Shown in pieces: positions 18,057-29,523 of a DNA stretch of 64,000 bases (within the stretch, counting starts at the first letter, position 1; every line of letters starts with the position of its first letter). The position numbers and the translations under genes are program-made. Under the pieces are notes generated by a model. It ran no database searches. It saw nothing but the letters and a program-made list of their open reading frames with translations, and had not been told where the DNA came from. Location of the stretch: positions 372,001-436,000 of the forward strand of contig NZ_JODC01000010.1 of assembly GCF_000720765.1 (NCBI RefSeq). Reading direction: 5' to 3'. The stretch comes from Streptomyces sp. NRRL S-646 (GTDB lineage Bacteria; Actinomycetota; Actinomycetes; Streptomycetales; Streptomycetaceae).

Positions 18057-20414
18057 TCAGTCCGCGTCAACCCGCTCCAGCAACACCACCGGAAGCCGCG
18101 CGAAAAGTTCCTCCACGCGCGCGTGTCCCACGAACTCCCGCCCGGGAGACAGCACATCGGACCAGCGCCCGGCCGGCAGCGGCAGCACGGTGTCCCGCCA
18201 GCCGCCCGCCTCCGCCAGCCGCAGCGACAGCCGCGTCACGGCCGTGACGACCTCTCCGGAGCGCGCGAACGCCACGCAGTGGGCCGCCGCCGGGCCCTCG
18301 GCGGTCAGCGGCGCGTACGTCGCCGCGTCCCCGAAGGCGCCGGGCCGCCGCGCGCGCAGCCGCAGCGCCGCCGCGGTCACCTCGCCCTTCTCGCCGGGGT
18401 CCGCCGAGGGCGGAAACCGCACAGGACGCCGGTTGTCCGGGTCCACCAGCGCCAAGTACTCACCCTCGGTGCCCTGGTAGACGTCCGGCACGCCCGGCAT
18501 CGTCAGATGGACCAGCGCGGTGCCCAGCACGTTCGCCCGGATGTGGGGCTCCAGCGCACCGCGGAGGGCCACCACGTGCTCGCCCGGAGCCCCGCACGGC
18601 CCCGCCGAGACGAACGCCGCCACCGCCTCCTCGTAGGCGGGCTCCTGCTCCGTCCAGCTCGTCAGCAGCCCCGCCTCGCGCACATGCTTCAACAGGGCCT
18701 GCTGAACGCGCTCCTCGGCCGCTGCGCCGAGCCCGAACACCGTCTGCCACGCCGCCCACGCCACCTGGGCGTCCGGCACGCCCTCATCCGCCCGCGTCAC
18801 CTCCGCCAGCACGTCCGCCCAGCGCTGCGGGCACTCGGTGAGCACGGCCAGCGCCGCCCTTACGTCGGCACTGCGCTTCGTGTCGTGCGTCGACGCGACG
18901 GTCCCGGTCGCGGGCCAGTCGCGCTGCACGCGCCCGCAGTAGGCGTGAAAGTCCTCCGGGGACACCGCCGGGCTCCCCGGGTTGCCGCCCACCTCGGTCG
19001 CCGACAGCAGGGGTACGTAGCGGTAGAAGGCCGTGTCCTCCACGGACTTGGCGCGCAGCGCGGAGGCGGTCTGTGCGAACCGTGCCCGGAACTCCACGTG
19101 GTCGGGTCCGTCGCCGTGGCGCCCGAGGACCAGATTCCTTACGACGTCGACCGCGCCGGACTCCTCCGGGACGACGAAGGCGAGCCGGGCCTCGGCGGCG
19201 GCCTCCTCGGTGACCACCAAGGCCGCGTCCCCGGAGGCGTACGGCCGGTAGACGTCCAGGCGCACCAGAAGCTCCTGCAGCGCCGTGCGCAGCGCCCAGG
19301 GAGCGCGGTCGCGCAGCGCGGGGTCCGGTGCGGCGGCGCACAGTCTGCCGGCCACCCGGGTCAGCCGGTCGATCTCGGTGGCGAGCTCGTGCGTGAGCAC
19401 CTTGTACGCGGCCCGCCGTACCGTCGCCGCCCAGTCGCCGCCGCGGTCGGTCTGCGGGGCCGCGAACCGCCGGTACTGGCCGAGGAGTTCCCCGAACCCT
19501 GCTGGGTCCGTGAAAAGGCCGTCGATGTGCCGCAGGGCGTCGTAACCGGTGGTGCCCGCCACGGGCCAGGAAGCCGGCAGGGGCTCCCCGTCCGACAGGA
19601 TCTTCTCCACGACCGTCCAGCGGCCTCCGGTCGCCTCGTGCAGCCGCTGCAGATACGCGTCGGGGTCGGCGAGCCCGTCGGGATGGTCGACACGCAGCCC
19701 GTCGACCACGTCCTCGTGCAGCAGCTGCAGGATCTTCGCGTGCGTGGCCTCGAACACCTCCGGGTCCTCGACCCGCACCCCGATGAGCTCCGAAATGCTG
19801 AAGAAACGCCGGTAGTTGAGCTCGGTGCGGGCCAGCCGCCACCACACCGGCCGGTACCACTGCGCGTCCAGGAGCTGCGGCAGCGGCAGCTTCTCGGTGC
19901 CCTCGCGCAGCGGGAACACATGGTCGTAGTAGCGCAGCACGTCCCCGTCGACCCGCAGCTCACCGATGACCGAGCCGAGCGGGCCGCCCAGCACCGGCAG
20001 CAGCATCTGGCCGCCCTGCGCCTCCCAGTCGATGTCGAACCAGCGCGCGTACGGCGACTTGGGGCCCTCCCGCAGCACCTCCCACAGGGCGTGGTTGTGG
20101 CGCGGAGCCATCGCCATGTGGTTCGGCACGATGTCCACCACCAGGCCGAGACCGTGCTCCCGCGCGGTGCGCGCCAGCGCACGCAGCCCCTCCTCGCCGC
20201 CCAGTTCCCCCCGCACGCGCGCGTGGTCGACGACGTCGTAGCCGTGCGCCGAGCCCGGTACGGCCTCCAGCACGGGGGACAGGTGCAGGTGCGAGACGCC
20301 GAGCGAGGCCAGGTAGGGCACGGCGTCGGCCGCGGCCGCGAACGGGAACTCGGGCTGCAGCTGCAGTCGGTAGGTGGCCGTGGGCACCAGGGGGTCGGGT
20401 CGCTCAGGTGTCAT
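18057..20414 (-). CDS. treY: malto-oligosyltrehalose synthase
   Basis: The 785-residue GH13 enzyme converts the reducing-end alpha-1,4 link of maltodextrin into an alpha,alpha-1,1 link, giving the TreZ substrate. The N-terminus ATYRLQLQPEFPFAAAADAVPYLASLGVSHLHLSPVLEA is diagnostic. GH13 regions follow: VVDIVPNHMAM, the nucleophile Asp in VDGLRVDHPDGLADPDAYL, and VVEKIL with the acid Glu. The long insertion between catalytic regions and the C-terminal MPGVPDVYQGTE are also TreY features. ATG 20414 precedes the family start. It is not linked to treZ or glgX by overlap, so it probably has its own promoter in the short gap before the MFS pseudogene. Confidence 0.96.
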   Translation of the reverse strand: MTPERPDPLVPTATYRLQLQPEFPFAAAADAVPYLASLGVSHLHLSPVLEAVPGSAHGYDVVDHARVRGELGGEEGLRALARTAREHGLGLVVDIVPNHMAMAPRHNHALWEVLREGPKSPYARWFDIDWEAQGGQMLLPVLGGPLGSVIGELRVDGDVLRYYDHVFPLREGTEKLPLPQLLDAQWYRPVWWRLARTELNYRRFFSISELIGVRVEDPEVFEATHAKILQLLHEDVVDGLRVDHPDGLADPDAYLQRLHEATGGRWTVVEKILSDGEPLPASWPVAGTTGYDALRHIDGLFTDPAGFGELLGQYRRFAAPQTDRGGDWAATVRRAAYKVLTHELATEIDRLTRVAGRLCAAAPDPALRDRAPWALRTALQELLVRLDVYRPYASGDAALVVTEEAAAEARLAFVVPEESGAVDVVRNLVLGRHGDGPDHVEFRARFAQTASALRAKSVEDTAFYRYVPLLSATEVGGNPGSPAVSPEDFHAYCGRVQRDWPATGTVASTHDTKRSADVRAALAVLTECPQRWADVLAEVTRADEGVPDAQVAWAAWQTVFGLGAAAEERVQQALLKHVREAGLLTSWTEQEPAYEEAVAAFVSAGPCGAPGEHVVALRGALEPHIRANVLGTALVHLTMPGVPDVYQGTEGEYLALVDPDNRRPVRFPPSADPGEKGEVTAAALRLRARRPGAFGDAATYAPLTAEGPAAAHCVAFARSGEVVTAVTRLSLRLAEAGGWRDTVLPLPAGRWSDVLSPGREFVGHARVEELFARLPVVLLERVDAD

Positions 20415-20495
20415 GCAAACCTACGTACCCGCCCTGCCGCCCTTCGTGTCATCGTCCCCTCCACGGGTGCACGCGCGCGTGGCCGGCGTCGAGCG

Positions 20496-21646
20496 ATGGG
20501 GAGCACCGGGCGAACGTACAGGGACGTCATCGGCCTGACAGGGCCGCTGCTGCCGGTGGCGTCCTTCCTGTGACGGCTGCCGACGGCCACGATCCAGTTC
20601 GGCAGCGTGCTGCTGGTCGCCCGGACCAGCGGGTCGCCGGCCGCTGCGGGGCTGACGGGCGGGGCGCCGGCCGGGCAGGTGGCCTGCGGTCCGCTGGTGG
20701 GGCAGCTCGCGGACCGGCACGGCCGGCGGACGGTCGTGCTCGCCTTCTCCCTCGCCAACGCCGCCGCGATCGCCGCCCTCGTCGCCGGGGCGCTCGACGG
20801 CCTGTCCGTCCCCTCGCCGGCACTCCTCGGGGCGGTGGCGGGCGCGACCGTACCGCTGATCGGCCCCCTGGGCCGCGCCCGCCTGGTGGCGCCGGTCCGC
20901 AGCCCCCGAGTCCACGGTCGGCGCGGCGCTCTCCTTCGAGAGCACCCTCGACGAGATCTCCTTCGTCCTGGGCCCGGCCCTGGTGGGCCCGGCCGCCGTG
21001 CCCGCGCACCCCGCCCGCCCCGCTCCGTCCTCCCCCTCCGCGCCGCCCTGGCCCTCCAGGGAGCGATGTTCGGAGCCTGTCAGGCCGGCGTCACAGCACT
21101 CACCGAGCGGCTGGGACAGGAGCAGCAGGCCGGTCTCGTGTACGCCGCCATGGGGGTGATGAGTGCGGTGGCGGGCCTTTCCATGACCGCCGTGCCCGCA
21201 CGCATCCCCCTCACGGCTCGCTGACGGGCGGCGGCCGCGGCCGCGTTCCTGCTCGCCCTGCCCCTGCTGCGGACACGGAGCATGGGCGGCCTCTATGCGG
21301 TCGTCACCGTCCCCGGTGTCGCCTACGCCCCGCACCTGGTGACGGTGTTCGGCCTCACCGAGCGCGCGGTGCCGCCCACCCGGCCGGCCGAGGCGATGGC
21401 GTTCGCGACGAGCGCGATCGTCGGCGGCCAGGCCCTCGCGGTCGCCGTCACCGGCCGCCCCGCCGAGTCGTACGACCCCGCGGCCGCCTTCGCCGCGGCG
21501 AGCACGGCTGCCGCACTCGCCTGCGCCATCGCCCTGACGGCGCGCCCGTCCTCGTACACCGGGCCCACCACCGAACCGGCCCAGCACGCGCGCGTACCCG
21601 GCCGGCAGCCGACCACACCGACGCACGAACAGGACCTGGAGCAGAC

Positions 21647-21650
<4 letters not shown>
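20496..21650 (+). pseudogene. MFS transporter, multiply disrupted
   Basis: Pieces of one 12-helix major facilitator protein can be read in all plus-strand frames. MGSTGRTYRDVIGLTGPLLPVASFL ends at a stop (20571). The next frame gives IQFGSVLLVARTSG and the loop GQLADRHGRRTVVL. A third frame carries SFESTLDEISFVLGPALVGP (near 20930-21000). The frame from 21060 gives QAGVTALTERLGQEQQAGLVYAAMGVMSAVAGL, then a stop at 21222. The last piece, ending at 21650, covers the final helices. At least four lesions make it non-functional. Its stop shares the palindrome CTAG (21647-21650) with the stop of the convergent glgX gene. Confidence 0.85.
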
Positions 21651-23776
<2,126 letters not shown>

Positions 23777-23890
23777 GGACACGACTCTTTCAGGTGGAGC
23801 GCGCCCCAGGGGGCGCCTTGGCGTCGAGTGTCCCCGAAAGTGATGGAACCACCTATGACTTACGTCCCTCTTACCGATCGACCTGTGCAT

Positions 23891-23916
23891 ACGCCGTATG
23901 TCAACGCCGTATGCCA
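23891..23916. repeat. 13-bp tandem direct repeat in divergent promoter region
   Basis: Two adjacent copies of ACGCCGTATG(T/C)CA lie between glgX and the secreted protein gene at 23970. They may be a binding site for a regulator of either gene. No matching site was found elsewhere in the window by eye. Confidence 0.4.
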
Positions 23917-23969
23917 ATCAGTGGGGCAGAAAAGTACTCCCGGGGATGAAGGGGGAGTAGGGGGCAAAT

Positions 23970-24773
23970 GTGCGCAAGATAGTGCACCGCCATCTGGGCA
24001 AGATGGTGGCCGGTGCGGCCATAGCGGTCGCCGGAACTGCCGTGATGGTCGGGATCACGCTGCCGGGGACGGCGGGAGCCGACGATTCGGGAGGAACCAA
24101 GGGAGGGCAGGCGGCCCAGCAGGCGGCTCAGGCGAACGGCACGCCCGCTCCGGGTGTCGTCGAGCAGGCGCCGGCCGAGGGCGAGAAGGGCAAGGGTCTC
24201 GACCCGCTGACCGACGACGAGACGAAGCGCGTCGAGAAGATCGCGCTGAACCAGCAACTGCTGAACACCGGTGAGAACGTCAAGGGCGCCCGCGGACCGC
24301 AGCGCCTCACCGTGGAGCTGACCGAGCCGGACACCGACCAGCCGGACAGCGCGAACGCGCCCCGGCGCGCGGATGTGACGTTCTACGACTACCGGAACGA
24401 CAGCGTCGTCACCAAGACCGTCAACCTGGACACCGGCAAGGTCGAGGAGACGAGCACCCAGCACGACGTCCAGCCGCCGCTCGGCGTCGCCGAGCAGACC
24501 GAGGCGGCCCGGCTGCTGATCGCCGACCCGCTGGGCGCGGGCCTGAAGGCGGACTACAAGGACGCCACGGGCAAGGAGCTCACCTCCCCTGACCAGCTGA
24601 CGCTCACCAGCATGGTGTTCCGGGCGACCCCGGGCGTGCAGCCGGCCGAGCTCGGCAAGTGCGGCGAACACCGCTGCACCCGGCTGTTCCCGAAGGTCAA
24701 GAACGGCGCCTGGATCGACACCCGGGACTTCGTGATCGACCTGAGCGCCCGCAAGGTCGTCAAGCTCGGCTGA
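23970..24773 (+). CDS. secreted protein resembling the N-terminal (N2/N3-like) domain of copper amine oxidase
   Basis: 267 residues with a signal peptide (MVAGAAIAVAGTAVMVGITLPGTAGA, cleavage near residue 38), then a low-complexity Gly/Gln/Ala linker. The globular part runs from about residue 85. RRADVTFYDYRNDSVVTKTVNLDTGKV, then DVQPPLGVAEQTEAARLLIADP, matches the order of strands and helix in the N3 domain of amine oxidases (a YD-x-VDL-x-V block, a QPP turn, then a two-Glu helix). RLFPKVKNGAWIDTRDFVIDLSARKVVKL matches the end of that domain. No catalytic domain follows in this gene; it is encoded by the next one, 55 bp downstream. GTG 23970 follows GGGGGAGTAGGGGG. Function as a detached subunit is inferred. 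Confidence 0.65.
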   Translation: MRKIVHRHLGKMVAGAAIAVAGTAVMVGITLPGTAGADDSGGTKGGQAAQQAAQANGTPAPGVVEQAPAEGEKGKGLDPLTDDETKRVEKIALNQQLLNTGENVKGARGPQRLTVELTEPDTDQPDSANAPRRADVTFYDYRNDSVVTKTVNLDTGKVEETSTQHDVQPPLGVAEQTEAARLLIADPLGAGLKADYKDATGKELTSPDQLTLTSMVFRATPGVQPAELGKCGEHRCTRLFPKVKNGAWIDTRDFVIDLSARKVVKLG

Positions 24774-24828
24774 ACCGGGCTCCGTTCACTTTTCACACTT
24801 GCTCCTCCTGTAAGGGAGTCACTTCGTC

Positions 24829-26151
24829 ATGCACGTCAACAGAGACAGCCGTGCCCGCCGTAGCGCGCTGCGCAGGCGGGCCATGGTGGGCCCGCTCGCG
24901 GTCGGGCTCGCCCTCGGCGGCACGGCAGCGGCACCGGCCTTCGCCCAGCACAAGGAGGCGACCGCCGCCGCGGCCCCCCAGTGCAGCGCGGCCTACCAGA
25001 TCGAGCAGAAGCTCTCCACCGGCACCACCTGGCGGATGTGCTGGCGCTTCGAGAGCAGGTCCGGGGTCATCCTGGACGACATCTCCTACCAGCCGCCCGG
25101 CGAGTCCCAGCCGATCAAGGTCCTCAACAGCGCCAAACTCGCCCAGATCGACGTGCCGTACGACGACGGAAGTGTCGAGTACAACGACGTCACGGACTAC
25201 AACTTCGGCAACGGCCTGCTGAACCTCACGCCCGCCGAGTGTCCGGGCGGCACCATCAAGTCGGTCAAGGTCGCCGAACCCTTCTACTCGGAGTCGCAGA
25301 ACGTCAAGGGCCTGTGCGCCACGACCCGTTCCCGCGGCCACGCCTACCACCTGCTGTCCGACACCAACAAGACCTACCAGGCGCAGGGCAAGGACCTGCT
25401 CCTCTACACGGTCAACAAGGTCGGCTGGTACGAGTACATCACCGAGTGGCGCTTCCAGGACGACGGCACGATGAGCATGAACGCCGGCGCCACCGGCAGC
25501 CTCTCGCCCGACGACTACGACGCCGGCGACGGCCGCGGCTGGCCCCTCGGCAAGGGCGCCAAGGCCTATGCCACCAGCCACAGCCACAACGTCTTCTGGC
25601 GGCTCGACTTCGGCCTCGACGGCTCCTCCAAGACCAAGGTCGAGCAGTACGACTCGAAGGTCAGCGCCCCGGTCAACGGCCAGCAGGCGCCGACCAACAA
25701 GACGACCCTCACCAAGGTCACCAAGGAACTCGCGGGCGACACCAAGGACATGCGCTGGTGGCGCGTGGTGAGCACGGCCGGCAAGAACAAGGACGACCAC
25801 CCGCGCTCGTACGAGATCGTCCAGGGCCCGACCGCGAAGTACCCGGGCCACGGCTTCACCAAGCACGACGTGTACTTCACCGAGTACAACAAGTGCGAGC
25901 AGTACGCCAGCGGCAACCCGCTCAACTGCGGTGCCGGGCACGGCAAGTCCGTCGACACATGGGTCAACGGGCAGACTCTCACCCACCCCATAGTCTGGGT
26001 GAATGTGGGCTTCCACCACATAGCCCGGGACGAGGACCAGCAGCCGATGCCGGTCCACTGGCAGGGCTTCTCCATCGCCCCGCGCGACGTCACGGCTATG
26101 AATCCGCTCACTCCGGCCGCCCTGGCCGGTCAGAACGGGCACTGGCACTAG
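24829..26151 (+). CDS. secreted copper amine oxidase catalytic-domain protein (tyramine oxidase-like), atypical cofactor motif
   Basis: 440 residues with a twin-arginine-like signal (RRSALRRRAM plus GPLAVGLALGG, cleavage after AFA near 39). The rest follows the amine oxidase catalytic beta-sandwich: WRFESRSGVILDDISYQPPG, then VGWYEYITEWRFQDDGTM, then the copper His pair in TSHSHNVFWRLDFGLDG (H251, H253). A third His is in VGFHHIARDED (near 396), followed by MPVHWQGFSIAPRDVTAMNP. In active enzymes the Tyr that becomes topaquinone sits in T-x-x-N-Y-D/E-Y; here the Tyr and Glu stay but Thr and Asn are Lys and Trp. The N-terminal domain is missing and is probably supplied by the upstream gene. 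Activity is therefore uncertain. Confidence 0.75.
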   Translation: MHVNRDSRARRSALRRRAMVGPLAVGLALGGTAAAPAFAQHKEATAAAAPQCSAAYQIEQKLSTGTTWRMCWRFESRSGVILDDISYQPPGESQPIKVLNSAKLAQIDVPYDDGSVEYNDVTDYNFGNGLLNLTPAECPGGTIKSVKVAEPFYSESQNVKGLCATTRSRGHAYHLLSDTNKTYQAQGKDLLLYTVNKVGWYEYITEWRFQDDGTMSMNAGATGSLSPDDYDAGDGRGWPLGKGAKAYATSHSHNVFWRLDFGLDGSSKTKVEQYDSKVSAPVNGQQAPTNKTTLTKVTKELAGDTKDMRWWRVVSTAGKNKDDHPRSYEIVQGPTAKYPGHGFTKHDVYFTEYNKCEQYASGNPLNCGAGHGKSVDTWVNGQTLTHPIVWVNVGFHHIARDEDQQPMPVHWQGFSIAPRDVTAMNPLTPAALAGQNGHWH

Positions 26152-26231
26152 GGCAGTTGAGAATCGACCTGTCCATCCGGCTGCACCGCTGACTGCTCCC
26201 GGAGTACCCTTCCTTGATCGTTGACACGGGG

Positions 26232-27509
26232 ATGCTCGGGGGAGCGGAAGGCGGTGCGCGGGTGGGGTCGGGAGGGCTGGAGTTGCCCCCTGGTGACGAG
26301 GGTCACGAGGGGAACTCCACAGATGTCCCGCCCGGCACGGTGTCCCTGGCCCGGCCGATGGCGACGAGTTCCATCGGGCCGGAGCTGGACTGGGATGCCG
26401 ACGCCTGGCGCGAGGTGCGTACGCGCGCCCAGCGAGCCGGCCGGGCCTACATCTGGCTGAACCTCGTCGAACAGCGGCTGCGCGCGGTCGTGGCCGCTGT
26501 TCTGCGGCCCATCTACGAACCCGTCCACGGCGACGACTGGGTGGTCGCCGCGGCCGGTCCGGCCGGCCAGGAATGGGTGCAGCGCGCGGTCGCCGTACGC
26601 GAAGTCAGCCGCCGCAAGGGTTACTTGCTCGACCCGGCCGACGACAACGTGCTCAGCTTCCTCACCCTGCCCCAGCTGCGCGAGCTGATGGTGCAGCACT
26701 GGCCCTGCTTCGAGCCGTACGTCGACGACCGCCGCGACGTCGAACTCGCCCTGGACGAGCTCGAGGTCACCCGCAACGTCGTCTCCCGCAACCGGGCCCT
26801 TTCCGAGGCCGTCCTGGGCCAGGCCGAGCGGGCCTCGGCGAAGCTGCTGGACGTCCTCGGCGCGGCCGGGGACGTGCCGTCGGCCCGACGGCTGCCCGTG
26901 GACGCGGTGGAGGAAATGGTCGGCGACCGGTACGCGGACGTGGTCGCCGTGCACCCCGACCGGGTGCGGCTGCTGCGCCAGTTCCCGGCCGAGGACATCT
27001 TCGGCGGCGCCCGCCGCCTCGACGCCGTCGGCATCGGCCTCAACCTGCTCGTGCAGAACTTCTCCGGGCGCCGGCTGGTGCGTCTGGCCGAGGCGGGCTG
27101 CCGCGTCCGGCTGCTGTTCCTCAACCCGGCCTCCAGCGCCGTCAAACGGCGCGAGCGCGAACTCGGCATGAAGCGCGGCGAGTTGAGCCGCGCGGTCGAG
27201 ATGAACATCCTGCACATGCGTCGCGTCCGGTCCAGGCTGCGCGACCCGGCCGCCTTCCAGATCCAGGTCTACGACGAGACCCCGCGCTTCACCGCCTACC
27301 TCGTCGACGGCGACGGCTCGGACGGCGTCGCCGTCCTCCAGTCCTATCTGCGGCGCTCGCGCGGCATGGAGGCTCCGGTGCTGGTCCTGCGCAACGGCAG
27401 CCGAGTGGTCAAGCCGGACGACATGGACAAGGGAGTCGAGAGCGGGCTCTTCCCGACATACCGCGAGGAGTTCGAAACCTCCTGGGCGGATTCGCGACCT
27501 GTGTCCTGA
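26232..27509 (+). CDS. SAV2148-type HEPN domain protein
   Basis: A cytoplasmic protein of about 425 residues with a Gly/Pro-rich start and then an alpha-helical body (EVRTRAQRAGRAYIWLNLVEQRLRAVVAAVLRPIYEP; DWVVAAAGPAGQEWVQRAVAVREVSRRKGYLLDPADDNVLSFL). This sequence is one I recall as strongly conserved across Streptomyces under the name SAV2148 family HEPN domain-containing protein. HEPN domains often act on RNA or nucleotides, but the usual R-x4-H motif is not obvious to me, so activity is open. The start is uncertain: TTG 26214, ATG 26232 and later GTGs are all in frame. It lies 62-80 bp after the amine oxidase gene. Confidence 0.75.
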   Translation: MLGGAEGGARVGSGGLELPPGDEGHEGNSTDVPPGTVSLARPMATSSIGPELDWDADAWREVRTRAQRAGRAYIWLNLVEQRLRAVVAAVLRPIYEPVHGDDWVVAAAGPAGQEWVQRAVAVREVSRRKGYLLDPADDNVLSFLTLPQLRELMVQHWPCFEPYVDDRRDVELALDELEVTRNVVSRNRALSEAVLGQAERASAKLLDVLGAAGDVPSARRLPVDAVEEMVGDRYADVVAVHPDRVRLLRQFPAEDIFGGARRLDAVGIGLNLLVQNFSGRRLVRLAEAGCRVRLLFLNPASSAVKRRERELGMKRGELSRAVEMNILHMRRVRSRLRDPAAFQIQVYDETPRFTAYLVDGDGSDGVAVLQSYLRRSRGMEAPVLVLRNGSRVVKPDDMDKGVESGLFPTYREEFETSWADSRPVS

Positions 27510-27611
27510 ACTGTCGCCGGGGCCAAGCGGAATGCGGTCCTCGGATTGTCAGTGGCCCATGGGAAGGTGGAGACCACTGGGGGAAAGCACCACCGAGAAG
27601 GGGGGCCACGC

Positions 27612-28334
27612 ATGGGCTGGCACCGGGAGCTGCTGATCGGCTTCGACCTGGAGACGACCGGGACCGATCCGCGTGAGGCGCGCATCGTCACGGGAGCCGT
27701 GATCGAGGTCAGGGGCGGACAGCCCCTTGGGCGCCGGGAGTGGCTGGCGGATCCGGGCGTGGAGATCCCGGCGGACGCCGTGGCGGTCCACGGGATCAGC
27801 AACGAACGCGCGGCCGCCGAGGGCCGCCCGGCCGACGAGGTGGCGGACGCCATCGCGGACGTCCTTGCGGCGTTCTGGAAGACGGGCGTCCCGGTCGTCG
27901 CCTACAACGCGGCCTTCGACCTGAGCCTGCTCTCCGCGGAACTGCGCAGATACGGACTGCCGTCCCTGCGCGACCGACTGGGCGGCCTCGACCCCGCCCC
28001 GGTCATCGACCCGTACACCATCGACCGCTGGGTCGACCGCTACCGCCGCGGCAAGCGCAACCTCGAAGCGGTCTGCACGGAATACGGCGTCACCCTCGAC
28101 GCCGCCCACAACGCCTCCGCCGACGCCCTGGCCGCAGCCGGCCTGGCCTGCGCAATAGCCACCCGCCACCCCAAGATCGCAGTCCTCGGCCCGGCGGAAC
28201 TGCACCGCCGCCAGATCGAGTGGTACGCGGAGTGGGCGGCGGACTTCCAGAAGTTCCTGCGCGGCAAGGGGGACGCGACGGCGGTGGTGGACGGGACGTG
28301 GCCTTTGCGGGAGCTGACGGACGAGCCGGTCTGA
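27612..28334 (+). CDS. DEDDh 3'-5' exonuclease (DnaQ/PolC epsilon-like)
   Basis: The 240-residue protein carries the exonuclease motifs: ExoI FDLETTGTD (residues 10-18), HGISNERA (about 58), ExoII VAYNAAFDLSLL (about 97-108) and ExoIII DAAHNASADALA with the catalytic His and Asp (about 160-171). These hold two divalent metals. The length and single domain fit a stand-alone proofreading or RNase T-like exonuclease, common as a small family in Streptomyces. ATG 27612 opens straight into the fold. It follows the HEPN gene by 102 bp on the same strand. Confidence 0.9.
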   Translation: MGWHRELLIGFDLETTGTDPREARIVTGAVIEVRGGQPLGRREWLADPGVEIPADAVAVHGISNERAAAEGRPADEVADAIADVLAAFWKTGVPVVAYNAAFDLSLLSAELRRYGLPSLRDRLGGLDPAPVIDPYTIDRWVDRYRRGKRNLEAVCTEYGVTLDAAHNASADALAAAGLACAIATRHPKIAVLGPAELHRRQIEWYAEWAADFQKFLRGKGDATAVVDGTWPLRELTDEPV

Positions 28335-28348
28335 CCGCCGGGCGCCGG

Positions 28349-28425
28349 AGGCGCCCCAAAGGGGCGCGGGGCCGTGTCGATTTGCGGCTCCGCCGCGTGG
28401 GCGCGACCAGCCACATAGGGCCTGC
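28349..28425. repeat. dispersed intergenic repeat, copy 4
   Basis: A perfect hairpin GCGCCCC/GGGGCGC with AAA loop (28351-28367) is followed by TGCGGCTCCGCCGCGTGGGC and GCGACCAGCCAC (28403-28414). It lies between convergent genes (exonuclease and kinase), a likely bidirectional terminator. Confidence 0.8.
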
Positions 28426-28463
28426 AGTCGCCCGACAACAACAAGCCCCTGCCCACTAGGCGC

Positions 28464-29336
28464 TCAGAACGAATACCACCGCACCGTCTCGTCCCCGTCC
28501 CGCAACGACGCCACCCGCCGCTCGAACTCGGCGAGCGCCGCGGGGTTGCTCGGCGCATGCTGAGCCACCCACGCACAGCTCGCCGTCTCGCGCGCACCGC
28601 GCAGCACACCGCAGCCCTCCCACTCCCGCACATCCCACCCGTACGCCTCGGTGAAGGAGTCGTAGGCCTCGGCCGGCATGCCATACCGGTCGCGGGAGAG
28701 CGCCATGACGACCAGGTCGTGCTCGCGCAGGTCCGCGGAGAAGGTCTCCAGGTCGACCAGGACGGGCCCGTCCGGCCCGACATGGACATTGCGCGGCAGC
28801 GCATCGCCGTGGATGGGCCCAGGCGGCAGATGAGGGGTGAGCGCGGCGGCGGCCGCCGCAAAACCGTCGCGGCGCTCGCGCAGATACGCCGCGTCCGCGG
28901 GGTCGATCGCGTCGCCCGCGAGCCGCAGCCAGCGTTCCACACCGCCCAGCAACTCGCGGGGCGGCAGCTCGAAGGCATCGACAGGGGGAGTGGGCAGTGC
29001 GTGGACGACCCGTAGCAGTTCGGCCAAATCCCGGGGCTCGGCCGGCCGTACGGCATCCGGGATCCGGTGCCACACCGTCACCGGGTGCCCCTCGACCAGC
29101 AGTGGCTTGGGCTCCGCCGGCCGCACCGCGGGCACGCCCGCCTCGGCGAGCCACAATGCGATGTCCAGCTCGCGGCGCGCCCGGTCCAGGAGTTCGGCGT
29201 CACGGCCCACCTTGACGACCAGGTCGCCGGAGGCGAACACCGCGTTCTCGCCCAGGGCGAGGAGCCGCGCGTCCCGCGCCGGGCCGGGCAGTACCCGCGC
29301 CGCGGCCAGTACGTCCCGCGCCCGTGACTCGTCCAT
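28464..29336 (-). CDS. phosphotransferase (APH/choline kinase-like) family protein
   Basis: The 290-residue APH-fold protein has a glycine-poor N-lobe (LLALGENAVFASGDLVVKVGRD, with the ATP-binding Lys in VVKVGR). The catalytic loop is GPIHGDALPRNVHVG, with Asp and Asn of the HxDxxxxN motif, and the metal site VLVDLETFSADLREHDLV. The family transfers phosphate to small-molecule hydroxyls; substrate unknown. ATG 29336 is the first start with coding character. It is divergent from the sugar ABC operon (188-bp gap). Confidence 0.82.
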   Translation of the reverse strand: MDESRARDVLAAARVLPGPARDARLLALGENAVFASGDLVVKVGRDAELLDRARRELDIALWLAEAGVPAVRPAEPKPLLVEGHPVTVWHRIPDAVRPAEPRDLAELLRVVHALPTPPVDAFELPPRELLGGVERWLRLAGDAIDPADAAYLRERRDGFAAAAAALTPHLPPGPIHGDALPRNVHVGPDGPVLVDLETFSADLREHDLVVMALSRDRYGMPAEAYDSFTEAYGWDVREWEGCGVLRGARETASCAWVAQHAPSNPAALAEFERRVASLRDGDETVRWYSF

Positions 29337-29523
29337 CGCCTTCCTCCCACGTCCGCGTATGCATCGGTGAACGGCGTCGAGATCGCGCCACCCACCGGCC
29401 CAGTCTCGCATTCGCACAGGTCGGACAGTGTGCCTACTGCCTTGACGGTGCATACCCCCTTCACGACCATGACCAAGGCCCACCGGGTCCGAACGTCACG
29501 AGCCGCGCAAAGGAGCCGATCAC

